Source: Carallia brachiata
Taxonomy: Eukaryota > Streptophyta > Magnoliopsida > Malpighiales > Rhizophoraceae
Direction of reading: 5' to 3'
Length of the DNA stretch: 64,000 nt
Assembly (NCBI GenBank): GCA_021464245.1
Contig: JADCRB010000040.1
Coordinates: 7,846,575 to 7,910,574, forward strand
A model generated the notes under the pieces. It did no database searches, was not told where the DNA came from, and saw nothing but the letters and a program-made list of their open reading frames with translations. Position numbers and translations under genes: made by a program. The first letter of the stretch is position 1, and every line of letters begins with the position of its first letter. Below are positions 22,501 to 33,439 of the stretch, piece by piece.

Positions 22501-25328
22501 ATGGACGGAGACGATGTCGACATGGCCGGTACAGAGAGCAACGAAGCTGTAGTGGTTCTCTCTCTCTCTCTCTCCCCCTCTCGCTTTCGCTTTCATTATT
22601 GGACGTTTGCTTTGATTTTGTTAATTTTTGCTTTTTTTTTTCAAAAAAATTGAGCTCTTCTGAAGCCCTAAATAGTTTTGTGTTTGGATTGAAAAATTCG
22701 AAACCCTAATTTTGGGATTCAATTTTTTTATTTATTTTCATTTGTAATTCAAAATTGCAGGAGCTGGATGACATGAAGAAGCGGTTAAAGGAGATGGAAG
22801 ACGAAGCAGCTGCTCTCCGTGAGATGCAGGCCAAGGTCGAGAAGGAGATGGGCTCCGTGCAAGGTTCTCTCTTTCTCTCTCTATATATGTATCTGTGTGT
22901 GTGTGTGTTGAGGGTTAGATGTGAGACTGGATTATTTATGGAGTATTTAGCGGAGACATTTCCAATTTTTTTAGTAATACCTTCTAATGCTGACAATAAG
23001 TTGTGGTATTTTGGTTGGAGGTATGAGATGAACAACCTTGTCCATCTGCAAATCCTTTGGTTGAGTATTTTCTGGCTGTTCCTCTTTTTCCCATTAATTA
23101 ATATTGCTAGAAAAGATTACTATAATGGTTGACATGTACATTTCATGGCTGCTGCTCTTAATCCTTCTTCCTCATGTTTGATTTTGTGTGAAATTAGATT
23201 CTGCTGCTGCTTCTGCTTCTCAAGCAACTAGAGAGGAAGTAGATTCTCGATCAGTTTTTGTCGGCAATGTGAGGCCTTTTCTTTTCCTTGTTATTGTTTA
23301 TAGACTGCATTCATTGAACGGTGCTTTGGGCATCAAATACTTGAAATGTGAATTATAAATTGTTGTCGTTGTTTAGGGAAAACAGAAGAGAGGAGTCTCT
23401 TTGTTGTCTTTTTTTTAGTATAGTAGGAGTTATCCTATCTGCATTGAATGGTTAGCTGTTAATCTCACTTATATTTTCTCATAGCGTTGCTCTGTACGTT
23501 TGTTTCTTCTGAGGAAGGAAGGGTTTTTTTTTTTTTTTTTCATTCCTTTCTTAGGCTTAGTAGGTGTTTCTTATCTATATTGAATATGGTAGCTGTTAAT
23601 TGCACTTATAGTTTCTCGTTATGGCTGCACTGTACCTATGTTTCTTTTTAAGAAGGTTGGTGCTTTTCGTGCTTCTGTTAGTGCCTACTAGAAACACTTC
23701 TGCCTTTAACCCATTTGAAATGGCAGATTAAATTCATTAATTGACTTCGTTGAACCATAAATATACATTTTTTAAATTTCTTTTTTCAGCTTGGTAATGA
23801 TTCCGCTTCGAGATCATTTCTTTTTTGTTCCCCATGCATTTATGGCAACAATGTATGTAAGGGCATAATCGGTAATTTAACAGCAAAAGTAATAAGAAAT
23901 CCAATATATAATACTATTTCCAAAGCTACAGGATATGATTGATTGGCTAATGTTTCCAAATTAAATGTTGGTTCATTGGAACCATATAAAGCGATACCTA
24001 AAGCTCCTATTAATAATAAAAAAAGAACTTCCTGCAGTATACAAAATAAACTTTGTAGCCAATTCTGTATGATGATTTGAAGAAATATATCATTGACAAT
24101 ATCGTTTGCATGCTACTAGTTATACATCACGTGTGCTTTGAAAATGTTCTTTTTTATTAAAGCGGTATAAAAGCAGCTTCTTATATTTGTAGGGACTGTA
24201 AAATTGGAATCACATATGAAAGAATGAGACGGTTTTGATCTGCATACAGCTGTGGGGCAACCCCATTTAGCTTTCTGCTGAATGTTTATGAATTATCATT
24301 CACTTGTTTGGCTGGAATACTTATTTCCCTTTCTACATAATAGATAGGTCCTCTTGGGTGATGCATATTTCTGTGAAATGTTTAAAAATAGTTGTTTATC
24401 TGGTTGATGGCATGTTGCTATATATGTTATTTGATGCTTGGTGGACCTGTGCCACCATTGATCTTCAACAGTTTCCTCCCTTGTTTGATCTCCATGGAGG
24501 CAGAAGTAATTGACATTATTTTACTGATTGTAGTTTTGAACGAGAAACGTGCTTCTTTTCTCATTCTCATCAGCTCTGTATCTGATTCACTAGTTAGCCT
24601 GTTCTCGTTCTTGTCCTTAGAGTATATCATTTAGGCTTTAACTTGGTTGCAGGTGGACTACTTGTGCACACCCGAGGAAGTGCAGCAGCATTTCCAGTCA
24701 TGCGGTACAGTAAATAGGGTCACAATTCGTACCGACAAGTACGGCCAACCAAAGGGTTATGCCTATGTGGAGTTCCTTGAGCCAGAAGCTGTTCAGGAGG
24801 CTCTCAATCTGAATGAGTCTGAATTGCATGGCCGCCAGTTGAAGGCAAAGTTCTTTATGTTTGTTTTTTTTCTTTAATTTCTTTTGGGCAAGTTTTGGCC
24901 CGTGTTCTGTGATTTTCATCTCTCTCTCTCTCTCTTACTTTCTCTCTCTCACACACACAAACACACTCAACAATCATTACATCCTTTTGGTCTGTGTTTT
25001 TCATGTGTTCGTTCTTGCAGGTGACCGCTAAGCGGACCAATATACCTGGCATGAAGCAATTTCGTCCCCGCAGACCTAACCCATATGTCGCACTTCCACC
25101 TAGAGGGGCATACATGCCCCCATATTTTTATGCTCCTTATGGCTATGGGTATGTTTCGTAACCAAGCACTGCGAGCTCTTATTTACAAGTGAATTCATAG
25201 ACATATACTTTATTTCCTTTTATGGTCTGTTTTTTGAGAAGCAATGTTTGACCTTTTAGCCTTTTTCTCTGTGGTGCAGTAAGGTTCCAAGGTACAGAAT
25301 GCCTATGCGATACAGCCCTTACAATTGA
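22501..25328 (+). CDS. PABN: Nuclear poly(A)-binding protein (PABPN1/PABN type)
   Basis: Nuclear protein that binds growing poly(A) tails through one RRM and stimulates poly(A) polymerase. Six exons: 22501-22548, 22761-22863, 23198-23268, 24653-24844, 25021-25148 and 25280-25328, giving 196 residues with no disruption. A short acidic N-terminus is followed by a coiled coil at about residues 17-50 ([15 protein letters not shown] and on), then the RRM from about 74 to 150 with RNP2 VFVGNV and RNP1 KGYAYVEF, then an Arg/Pro/Tyr-rich tail ([15 protein letters not shown]) like the tails methylated in animal PABPN1. Intron 4 (24845-25020) begins with GC instead of GT. Intron 3 holds a plastid DNA fragment. 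The N-terminus is shorter than in Arabidopsis PABN1 as I remember it (about 220 residues). Confidence 0.93.
23830..24076 (-). pseudogene. ndhD: Nuclear plastid DNA (NUPT): fragment of ndhD in PABN intron 3
   Basis: Read on the minus strand from 24076 down, the sequence translates as a membrane segment of plastid NADH dehydrogenase subunit 4 (NdhD): [35 protein letters not shown], then PIMPLHT and HGE in the correct order. A stop codon interrupts the segment near 23841, and substitutions are visible, so it is a decayed copy. It sits wholly inside a nuclear intron, antisense to the host gene, so it is a plastid-to-nucleus transfer and has no function I can see. Confidence 0.85.
24845..25020 (+). 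other. GC-AG intron (PABN intron 4)
   Basis: The reading frame requires the exon to end in AAG and the next to begin GTGACCGCTAAG, giving GRQLK-VTAKRTN as in the family. The intron then starts GCAAAG and ends TTCTTGCAG. No nearby GT keeps the frame: the next one, GTTCTT five bases on, would shift it. GC-AG introns are a known minor class, removed by the major spliceosome and sometimes alternatively spliced. Confidence 0.85.
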
Positions 25329-27100
25329 AGGCTATTTTGCTTGGCAGAATTGCTTCCAGATAGATACATCTAAAAAAATTTTTTAGTTTCCTTTCATCAT
25401 TGATTGTGACATTTTGGAAAAGATCAAGGGATGATTTTTTATTATTCACCTGAGATGGAGTGGTTCAATGTATTAAAACTGACATCGTTTAGCTAAAAAA
25501 CGTGATATGATGCAGTATTCTTCTTGCTGAAACTTGCCTGTTACAGCATCATCTGGCTGTAACACCGGCTGCATCATCTGTAGATTATTTTAGCTTCTTT
25601 TGGTTGTGTTAATCGCATTCGTTCCTTCGTCTCCATTATGAAGTACAGCAGTTTGCATGGTCGATTATGATTAAGCAGAGAGCTGGGTTCAAGTATAGGA
25701 ACATCCTGCTGCTATTTCTTGCAGTTTCGAGCAACATATAAAAGAATTAATTTCCCCGTGATGTCTCAAGTTGTTTCAATGCAGATATACTTTTTTTTTT
25801 CTTCTTTTTATAATTGAATCAATTCTAAGCATTTTCTTCGCTAGTGTCTACTTGAATAAAAGAATCAATTTGTCGTTTAATTTGTCCATGTGACATCACC
25901 TAGACACTGCTACGCGAATTTTTCTGCAGGAAATGCCATCGTATTCATCTGAATATTCATCGGAGTCGACCGAATCTTTCACGAGGATGATAACGGCAAA
26001 GATAAGCCAATCTGTAATAGATAAAGGTGTATTCGGTGCATTGTATAGTATAAGATAGACTAAACTTATTTATTTTAGGTATGATAGAATAAAACTTATT
26101 TCACTTATGCTATTATGCTATATTATATTTAAAGAATCAGCCCAATTGTGCATTCCGGGCCAATCCCAACCAGGACAAGATCTTCTAATTACATTTATTG
26201 TTCTTAAGTAAATTGGAGTGATTGGTAAATTAAACTATCTTAAGCTAATTACTAAGTTAAATTTGTTTTTTAGTGAATGGTGGAGATATCTTGTCTAAAT
26301 AATTTTTACTAATGCTGATTACATAACCATTTATCTTACAATCCTAACAATTGGTCAAGTCTAATTTCTCACCGTTAAGTACAAGGTTTGTGTCATGGTT
26401 TTATATATGTGACAACGTTATTCACAATTTTCGTTCCATACATCTCATATTTATAATTTTTGGTATGAACAAGTAATTGTTAATAACCCATTTATAATAA
26501 TTGGAGTATCAAATAATTTGTTATAATATATACTAATTTAGTATATTCAATTTTATTTTTTTATTAAATACTCTAAACGAACAAAAAAAAAAAAAAAACA
26601 AATTGATGTGGATATTGTGAATAGCAATGCTACTTTACTATGCTTGGAATTAGAAATGTATTTCATCACTTCCCTACCAGGGTGCAAATAATACAGCATT
26701 CGCGGCCCTTTGACCGGAAAAAAAAAAAAAAAAAACAACAACAACAAAGCTCTTCCTGCGCATGCACCGCTCCCGTTTTTTGGACTGAGGCTCGGCGGCC
26801 ACCCACCCCCTCCTCCTCTTCCTGCTCTTCACATCTCATCTTTTTTCCTACCCTCTCTCCCACTCGTTCTTTCCCCCAGCTCCATCTCCCCTCTGTGGTT
26901 CCCCTTCTCTCTTCTGTGTAGCTTTTGTGTTTTAGTTTTTGCAGATATGACTCCATAGTTGGCACCAGTGGCGTTTCTACCACATGTTCTAGTGTTCTGA
27001 GCTATCCGCCGAATATTTTGCCGTCGTAGCCACCATCACTGCTAACGGCGCCGCTGCAAGCGCCATCGTCTGCCTTCCTCTCCGCCAGATCCGACCTTAG
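25329..27100. other. PABN 3' flank and spacer
   Basis: The first several hundred bases should hold the PABN 3' UTR. After about 26.0 kb the sequence is AT-rich spacer. From 26.7 kb it becomes CT-rich and GC-richer, leading into the unexplained segment at 26.9-27.4 kb. Confidence 0.45.
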
Positions 27101-27111
27101 AATGGGCACCC

Positions 27112-27336
27112 ATGGCTTCTCAACCACCAGAACTAGCTTCTTTTGCCGTCCGCCACCTCCTCCGTCGTGTCTGTACCTTCCTCCGCTGCGTCGACCGCCC
27201 CCTCTGCTGCGTCCCCCGCCGTCGTCCGCCTACTTCGCTAGTTCTGTTGTTGGGATGGATTTTGCTGTTGTTTTTGAAGTTGGGTGCCATTTATATGGGT
27301 GGTTTTATTTGGGAGATCGTTGCCGAGCTTCTTTGA
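27112..27336 (+). CDS. Candidate small membrane protein, 74 residues, unknown
   Basis: An ATG-initiated frame in an island clearly richer in G+C than its flanks and preceded by a CT-rich stretch like a plant leader. The N-terminal half is Arg/Cys-rich (HLLRRVCTFLRCV), followed by one strongly hydrophobic segment (LVLLLGWILLLFLKLGAIY, about residues 43-61) that could span a membrane. I do not recognise the family. A second overlapping ATG frame begins at 27102, so the coding frame is not settled. The island could instead be part of a transposable element. Conservation in related genomes would decide. Confidence 0.25.
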   Translation: MASQPPELASFAVRHLLRRVCTFLRCVDRPLCCVPRRRPPTSLVLLLGWILLLFLKLGAIYMGGFIWEIVAELL

Positions 27337-29156
27337 TCGATCTCTGCAACAAGTCCGCCAAAGTGCGGTAAAAGTCTATCACAGTGTGGTAAATGCTGTT
27401 ATTCGACAGCTTAATCCAACTAAATTAAACTTATTCGAAACTTAAATTTTAGATAAATTTAGTTATAAATTAATTGGTACCTTTGGTAGAGAGATTTACT
27501 TCAACAGGTTTTGCGCCTGTTTAGTGAAGAATTATTTTGGCCGTTTTAACTGTAACATGCTCATACTTTTTATAGGTATTTCTGATATTTACGCTGAATT
27601 TATGTGCGAGAACATATTATATTAATTCAATAATTTCTGATCTTTATAAAAAGAAAAGGATGCAATAATGGCCTCCCTGCCCCAATGTCCCAAGCGTCAC
27701 TCTTTGGCGCCCCGCTTTGGTAAATGAGACTCCAAAAAGCAAACAGCAAGCATGCTACCTTTGCTATAAACTGAAAATTTTTGTAGACACAACTCTTCGT
27801 GATTATAAATAAATAAAAAATCATTTTATATAAAATAGAATATTTTATTATATATACTGTATATATTTTATAAAATATTGTCAATATAATATGAAAATAT
27901 AACATCATTTTTGTCATTTATTTGCATTTATGAGGTTTTGTATAAATGGATATCCATCACCACCTTTAATTTTATGAGTTGGGTTCCATGTAGTGGGCAT
28001 TTGCTCGTTGCATGGACACAAACTTGAGACTACTATTATGTTCTTATTATTTTTTTTACAAAATTAAAATTTGAATATAAATAAATATTCTCTTATAGTT
28101 TAAAATTTAAATCTTAAATAATATATACTAAAATAAAAAATATTAATAAAATATCATTCACCACATTAATCGAAATAACAACGTCATTACCACAGTTTTT
28201 TGGATAATTTTATATCACCACCTTTAAATTTGCAGGGGCCTTAGAGGAAGAGGCAGCCAATCCTACCTTGCGATAACAATGATGTTTTTCTATTATTTTT
28301 CGCTCCTCTCTTCGCATTTCCAATTTGCTTCTCCCACATGTTGAAAAGGGGATTTACACGTCTTCGAAGAGGCAAACCCTTACCATGTGTCTGACACCGC
28401 AAAGACAAAACCCAAAAAAAAAAAAAAAAAACAAGGAACAAAAGCATCAGCTAGTAAATGTTTCGGCGATTTTTAGACACGTGAGACATATGAGGAGGAA
28501 TTCTAGGCACGTGTTGGAATCACAGAAGGGTCTTGCATGCACTTGTTTGCGGATCCCACATTGCAGGCAACAGATACTTCCGTCCCTTGACACCGTTTGC
28601 ATTGAAGCTAGTTCCCGTCGTCTTATCCACCAGGACCCGACCTGGATATCCCAGGAATGATCCGGATCCGAATATCCCGGTGCACGCCGAAACTGCCTTT
28701 AGAGGCGCGGTGGGAAGGCCCTGGAAGTACCCATCGTTAAACAGGTTGGTAACAGTGTCAGCCAAGGGTGGCAAAGTTAATGACCATTCCGTCGACTCCC
28801 ACGTCTCCATTGGGCGCCACCAGCGGCGGTGTCTGTGGGCTGTAAATGGGCCGGTGGAAGGGCCACGCACATTGGCCGGGGCATTGAGTTTCCGAATTAC
28901 CCACCCAGATGTAGGTCCCACGGCTCCCCTAGCGACGACGACGACGTATGGGTTCCACACCTGCTCATGCGAAATCTGTTGACAGCAACGTCGCTGGCGG
29001 TCAAGACAACGTTGATGGAGCCCACCGCGAAGTTGACCGTGGACGCTAGCGCCAGCAAATGGTTAGTCTTTAGAATTTTCCCGAGTGTATACTTTTGTGA
29101 AGAATTTGAAGGCCCACCTTGAGGGTGAGGGAGCCGCCGCGGTACTTGTCGGTAGT

Positions 29157-29969
29157 TTATGTGAGCCTGGTTAGCACCCTCACTACATGATTTGGTGTGA
29201 TTTTATGGCTCGGTGGACTTTCCTTGGAGAGCAAGAAACGTGTTTTACTTGTAGAGTAAGCAATGAAGATTGGAGGTCCTACAAGTCTACATCAATGTGA
29301 TCCAAGTACAAGAAGAGGAGTGTTAACCAAATTGAGGAAGTTTGGGCCAATAAGAATTATTTGGGCCTAGTGCATATAAGACAATGTGTGGATTGATTTG
29401 GATTGTTTAGTTTAGAGTTTTAATTATTGTTTTGGGCCAAACAATGTTTTATTTAAAGTCAATCCGTTTGCAAGTAGGAATTAGTTTTAATTTTCAAGTT
29501 TCTAGTTGAATTAGATTTTCCTTATTTGTGCAGGAACTTGGTTTTTTTAGTTTTAGTAGGTTTTCTAGTCTTAGTAGGTTTAAAATCCTAGTTATTTGGG
29601 TTTGCTTATAAAAGGCTTGTAAGACTCTTTTATTTTGAGATTTGAATAATTTTGATGAATTGAGAATTAGAACAATCATTCTTTAGAGTTTCAGAACTTT
29701 TTTACCGAACTTATCAAGGATACCTCCTTGTGGCGTTCAACCTAGACTTATCACCCTTCTTCTTTTTCTAGGGTATGGCGTTTACAAATCTTCTTATACC
29801 TTTGGTTCGCATCTCCATATAGACGTTGGGTCAAGGTTCCTTCAAACCTGACTTGGCTTTCCTTGGGTTGTGATTTCAATCTTGTTCGTGGGTCTTTCGG
29901 TGTATCCGTGGGGTTCGCGTCTCCCTATAGGCGTTGGGTCTTCCGGTGCTATCTATGGAGTTCGCATCA
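29157..29969 (+). repeat. 5' LTR of the gag-only element
   Basis: 813 bp. It matches the 3' LTR from GTGAGCCTGGTTAGC to TTCGCATCA. The 3' LTR shows the original termini as TGATG and CATCA, perfect inverted repeats. Here the first bases read TTATG, one substitution from TGATG. Host EXORDIUM-like sequence ends at the GTAGT just upstream. Confidence 0.92.
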
Positions 29970-29971
29970 GT

Positions 29972-29983
29972 TGGTATCAGAGT
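29972..29983 (+). promoter_or_regulatory. Primer-binding site for initiator tRNA-Met
   Basis: TGGTATCAGAGT lies two bases after the 5' LTR. The common plant site complementary to the 3' end of initiator tRNA-Met is TGGTATCAGAGC; one base differs. Confidence 0.88.
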
Positions 29984-30875
29984 TTAGGCTCTAGGTCAGG
30001 TTTGCGTATCCAAAGTGTAATTTTTTGTGTGTTTTCTATCGTGTTCCTAACCCTAGGTTTGTGTCTATTCATCTTTGTCTTCTTTGTTTTGTTGTTTAGT
30101 GTCTATTCCAAAAAAAAAAAAAAAAAAACAAAACCCTAGTGTGTTCTTTGTCTTTTGTTCGTGTGTTCTTTGCTGAAAATTAAAAAAAAAAAAAAAGAAA
30201 CCCTAAGTCTTTATGTTTCCGCGCGTTTGTCCGCCAGATTTGACGTCTGTTCAGTATTTGTGCAATAACTTCTTCTATACAACTTCAAATTGAGTGACTC
30301 TAATTGCGTTTGAAAGCTAACACATAGGGCTACAACTTTTGTGTTTTGAGAAAGCCCAGTACAGTTGAAATCTTAGTCAAAATTGAGTTCGAATTCAACA
30401 CTCAATATCTGTCCTGATTGGGAAAAAGTGAGAAACCCTAGTCCGCCCTATCTAAACATTTTTTTTGTGTTTCCTAGTGGTTATTTGAGTCAGTTTTGTT
30501 ACTTTCCAGCAAGTTTAACAAAAAAAAAAAAAAGAGTTCTGGCCATATTAAAAAAAAAAAAAACTATTTGGCCAAATTACTTGTGTGGACAGCTTGTACC
30601 AAACTCTTTCCCTTGTTGTTTTTCCTTCAGTCTTTAGTTCTAGTTGTTGCAAGGAGTTTGTAAACTGATTTTTTTATTGGTTCTTGGCTCCAAAGAACTT
30701 AGAGTGAGGAACAATTGAGTGGAAAAAGGCAAGAGTGTAAGTTGCATTGGAGAGAAAAGCCAAATTGATTTGTATGCAAACACGAGAGATTGAGTGTCAT
30801 ACGTGAGGAGTGGAGTGCAAACACGTGAGGGAGTGTTTGTGAGGTCCATTCTAACATAATTTTGTAGGTTTAAAC

Positions 30876-31810
30876 ATGTCTACAGACCATGGTAAAGGTG
30901 CTTCAAAGGAAGGATCAGCTAATGAATCAATTGTGATCAGCACGATGCAACAACAATTTGATCGAGTGTTTGCGTGTTTTGATGAAATGCGAGATAGCAT
31001 GGATAGACAAGAAGCTGCCATAGCCAATTTGCAGCGGGGGCAGCACCAAAGAGTTCCCAATGCACGTGGGAATGGTGGAGAACATTATGAGGCTCACTTT
31101 GAGGATGACTTTGTTGAAGATGATCAAGGCTCCAATTATAGTGTGCGTAGAATGGCACGTGGTAGAGAAAAGAGAGGTAGACGTGAAGTAGGCCATGGAG
31201 GTAGAGGAGATAGGAACATTGGGAGATGGGAACACATGATCGCAACCTTGGAAGCATCAAAATGAAGATTCCTCTATTTCAAGGCAAAAGTGATCCTGAT
31301 GCTTACTTGGAGTGGGAAAAGAAGGTAGAGCTTGTGTTCAACTGCCATGATTACTCTGAGGAGAAGAAGGTGAAGTTAGCAGTCGTGGTGTTCACCAATT
31401 ATGTCATAATTTGGTGGGACCAGTTGGTGCTCAATCGTCGAAAAAATCGTGAGAGACCAATTGACACTTGGGATATGATGAAGGCAATTATGAGAAAACG
31501 ATTTATTTCTAACCATTATTATCGTGAGCTTTATCGTAAGTTGCAAGGGCTTACTCAAGGTACTAAGAGCATGGAGCAGTACCATAAGGAGATGAAGATA
31601 GTTATGATCCGCGCCAATGTTGAGGAAAATCGAGAAGTTACAATGGCTAGATTTATACAAGGGCTAAACAAAAACATAGCCGATATAGTAGAGTTACAAC
31701 ATTATGTGGAGTTGGAGGACATGGTTCACATGGCTATGAAGGTTGAAAGGCAGCTTAAAAGAAGGAGTACAAAACATCACGATATAGTTCAAATTCAACT
31801 TCTTCCTTAG
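30876..31810 (+). pseudogene. Ty3/gypsy-type gag, frameshifted
   Basis: Structural protein of retrotransposon particles. The first frame (30876-31265) begins MSTDHGKGASKE and carries a Gln/Asp-rich coiled segment and an Arg/Gly-rich stretch. The second (to 31810) holds the gag core: [17 protein letters not shown], a WWDQL motif, the [11 protein letters not shown] block and [16 protein letters not shown]. The two overlap near 31226-31265 and need a frame change to be joined, so the copy is broken. After 31810 the sequence resembles the usual spacer region but is interrupted by stops. No CCHC zinc knuckle is visible. Confidence 0.88.
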
Positions 31811-31914
31811 CATGGAAGCCGAATTAGAACAAAAAGGAGGATAAAGCATCAAACAAATTCAACTCTGATCCAAACAAAAGTAAGGAGGATGGGAGTAGCC
31901 AAGAGAAGGGTAAG

Positions 31915-32640
31915 ATGAATGTGTCAATGAAGGAAAGGATTTTTGATAAAGATTTTCTCCAAAAGTTTAGTCAATATATCAAGCAAGTGGAAAGTTCTAA
32001 ATCAAAGCATGTGAGTTCTGAATCTTGTGTTGATGTGGTCCAAGAAGTTGCACAAGAACATAAGGTTGAAGATGAAGTTGTTGATCATACATCTGACCAT
32101 GGGTGTGTGGTATCAAATAAGGGAGTTGATTTTGAGGTTAAATCTGAAGTTGTTGAGCTTGGTAGTGCATCACATAAGGAAGTTCTTCATGATGGTGAAG
32201 CGGAGGCATTGGTTGATGTTGTAGAATCTGAATTTAAAGGCCATAAGATTCAACTTGTGGAAGATTGTGAATTGGATGTGGAATCCGTGCATGAAGTTGA
32301 ATTGGTAGATGGTGGAGAGTTAGCAAAATGCCCTACTATAGAGCTACCATTCAGTTCAACTACACCACAACCAATGGATTTTGTTGATTCTATGCTTAAT
32401 GTGTCTACTCATGTTGATTTTGTCAATGTAAATCAGACGCTGAACCACCTTAGCTCATTTTCTTTGTTTGATCGCCTGGTGGTAATTCAACAGAGGAGAT
32501 TTTGCTTTGCAGTGAAGGCATCAAAGTACTCCAAGTATCTATTTCTTTGGCATGGGAGACATCAGTTCCTTGTAGTTCAAGATATTCCTCCAAGCTTTGA
32601 AGTAAAACAACAGCAAGATTTGAGGACAAATCTTTTTTGA
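31915..32640 (+). CDS. Acidic ORF ending with the polyprotein tail of a lost pol
   Basis: A 241-codon open frame between gag and the 3' LTR. The N-terminal 150 residues are very acidic with repeated Val-Glu, Val-Asp and Glu-Val pairs; no protease or polymerase motif is present. The C-terminus QQQDLRTNLF followed by a stop and the polypurine tract matches how many plant Ty3/gypsy polyproteins end (DLRTN plus a few residues). I infer that the pol domains were lost or replaced while the extreme 3' end was kept. Whether the acidic part is a functional accessory protein is unknown. Confidence 0.6.
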   Translation: MNVSMKERIFDKDFLQKFSQYIKQVESSKSKHVSSESCVDVVQEVAQEHKVEDEVVDHTSDHGCVVSNKGVDFEVKSEVVELGSASHKEVLHDGEAEALVDVVESEFKGHKIQLVEDCELDVESVHEVELVDGGELAKCPTIELPFSSTTPQPMDFVDSMLNVSTHVDFVNVNQTLNHLSSFSLFDRLVVIQQRRFCFAVKASKYSKYLFLWHGRHQFLVVQDIPPSFEVKQQQDLRTNLF

Positions 32641-32652
32641 AGAAAGGGGGAA
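32641..32652 (+). promoter_or_regulatory. Polypurine tract
   Basis: AGAAAGGGGGAA, all purines, directly abuts the TGATG start of the 3' LTR. This is the expected primer for plus-strand DNA synthesis. Confidence 0.88.
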
Positions 32653-33439
32653 TGATGTGAGCCTGGTTAGCACCCTCACTACATGATTTGGTGTGATTTT
32701 ATGGCTCGGTGGACTTTCCTTGGAGAGCAAGAAACGTGCCTTACTTGTAGAGCAAGCAACGAAGATTTGAGATCTTACAAGTCTACATCAATGTGATCCA
32801 AGTGCAAGAAGAGGAGTGTTAACCAAATTGAAGAAGTTTGGGCCAACAAGAATTATTTGGGCTTAGTGGCATATAAGATAATGTGTGGACTGATTTGGAT
32901 TGTTTAGTTTAGAGTTTTAATCGTTTTTTGGGCCAAACAATGTTTTATTTAAGGTCAATCCGTTTGCAAGTAGGAATTAGTTTTAATTTTTAAGTTTCTA
33001 TTTGAATTAGGTTTTCCTTATTTGTGCAGGAACTTGGTTTTTTTAGTTAAAACCCTAACTATTTGGGCTGCTTATAAAAGGCTTGTAAGACTCTTTTATT
33101 TTGAGATTTGAATAATTTTGATGAATTGAGAATTAGAACAATCGTTCTTTGGAGTTTCAGAACTCTTTTACCGAACTTATCAAAGATACCTTCTTGTGGC
33201 GTTCAACCTAGACTTATCACCCTCTTTCTTCCTTTTCTAGGGTGCGGCGTCTACAAATCTTCTTATACCTTTGGTTCGCGTCTCCATATAGACGTTGGGT
33301 TAAGGTTCTTTCAAACCTGACTTGACTTTCCTTGGGTTGTGATTTTCAATCTTGTTCGTGGGTCTTTCAGTGTATCTGTGGGGTTTGCGTCTCTTTATAG
33401 GCGTTGGGTCTTCCGGTGCTATCTGCGGGGTTCGCATCA
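32653..33439 (+). repeat. 3' LTR of the gag-only element
   Basis: 787 bp, starting TGATGTGAGCC and ending TTCGCATCA, followed by the target duplication GTAGT and then EXORDIUM-like coding sequence on the minus strand. Compared with the 5' LTR it lacks about 26 bp around 33048 and has scattered substitutions. Confidence 0.92.

Larger units (their letters stand above)
29157..33439 (+). mobile_element. Non-autonomous gag-only LTR retrotransposon (TR-GAG-like, Ty3/gypsy-derived)
   Basis: A complete structural element: 5' LTR 29157-29969, 3' LTR 32653-33439, primer-binding site 29972-29983, polypurine tract 32641-32652, and target duplication GTAGT at 29152-29156 and 33440-33444. The 2.7-kb interior encodes a gag protein and a short C-terminal tail region, with no protease, reverse transcriptase, RNase H or integrase. 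This matches elements described as terminal-repeat retrotransposons with a GAG domain. It must have been mobilised by proteins from a full-length relative. The LTRs differ by many substitutions and an indel of about 26 bp, so the insertion is not recent. Confidence 0.9.

Noticed and set aside
28520..28960. Treating the 146-codon minus-strand frame as an independent gene
   Set aside because: It is the 3' part of the EXORDIUM-like coding region, entered out of frame at its start, not a separate protein.
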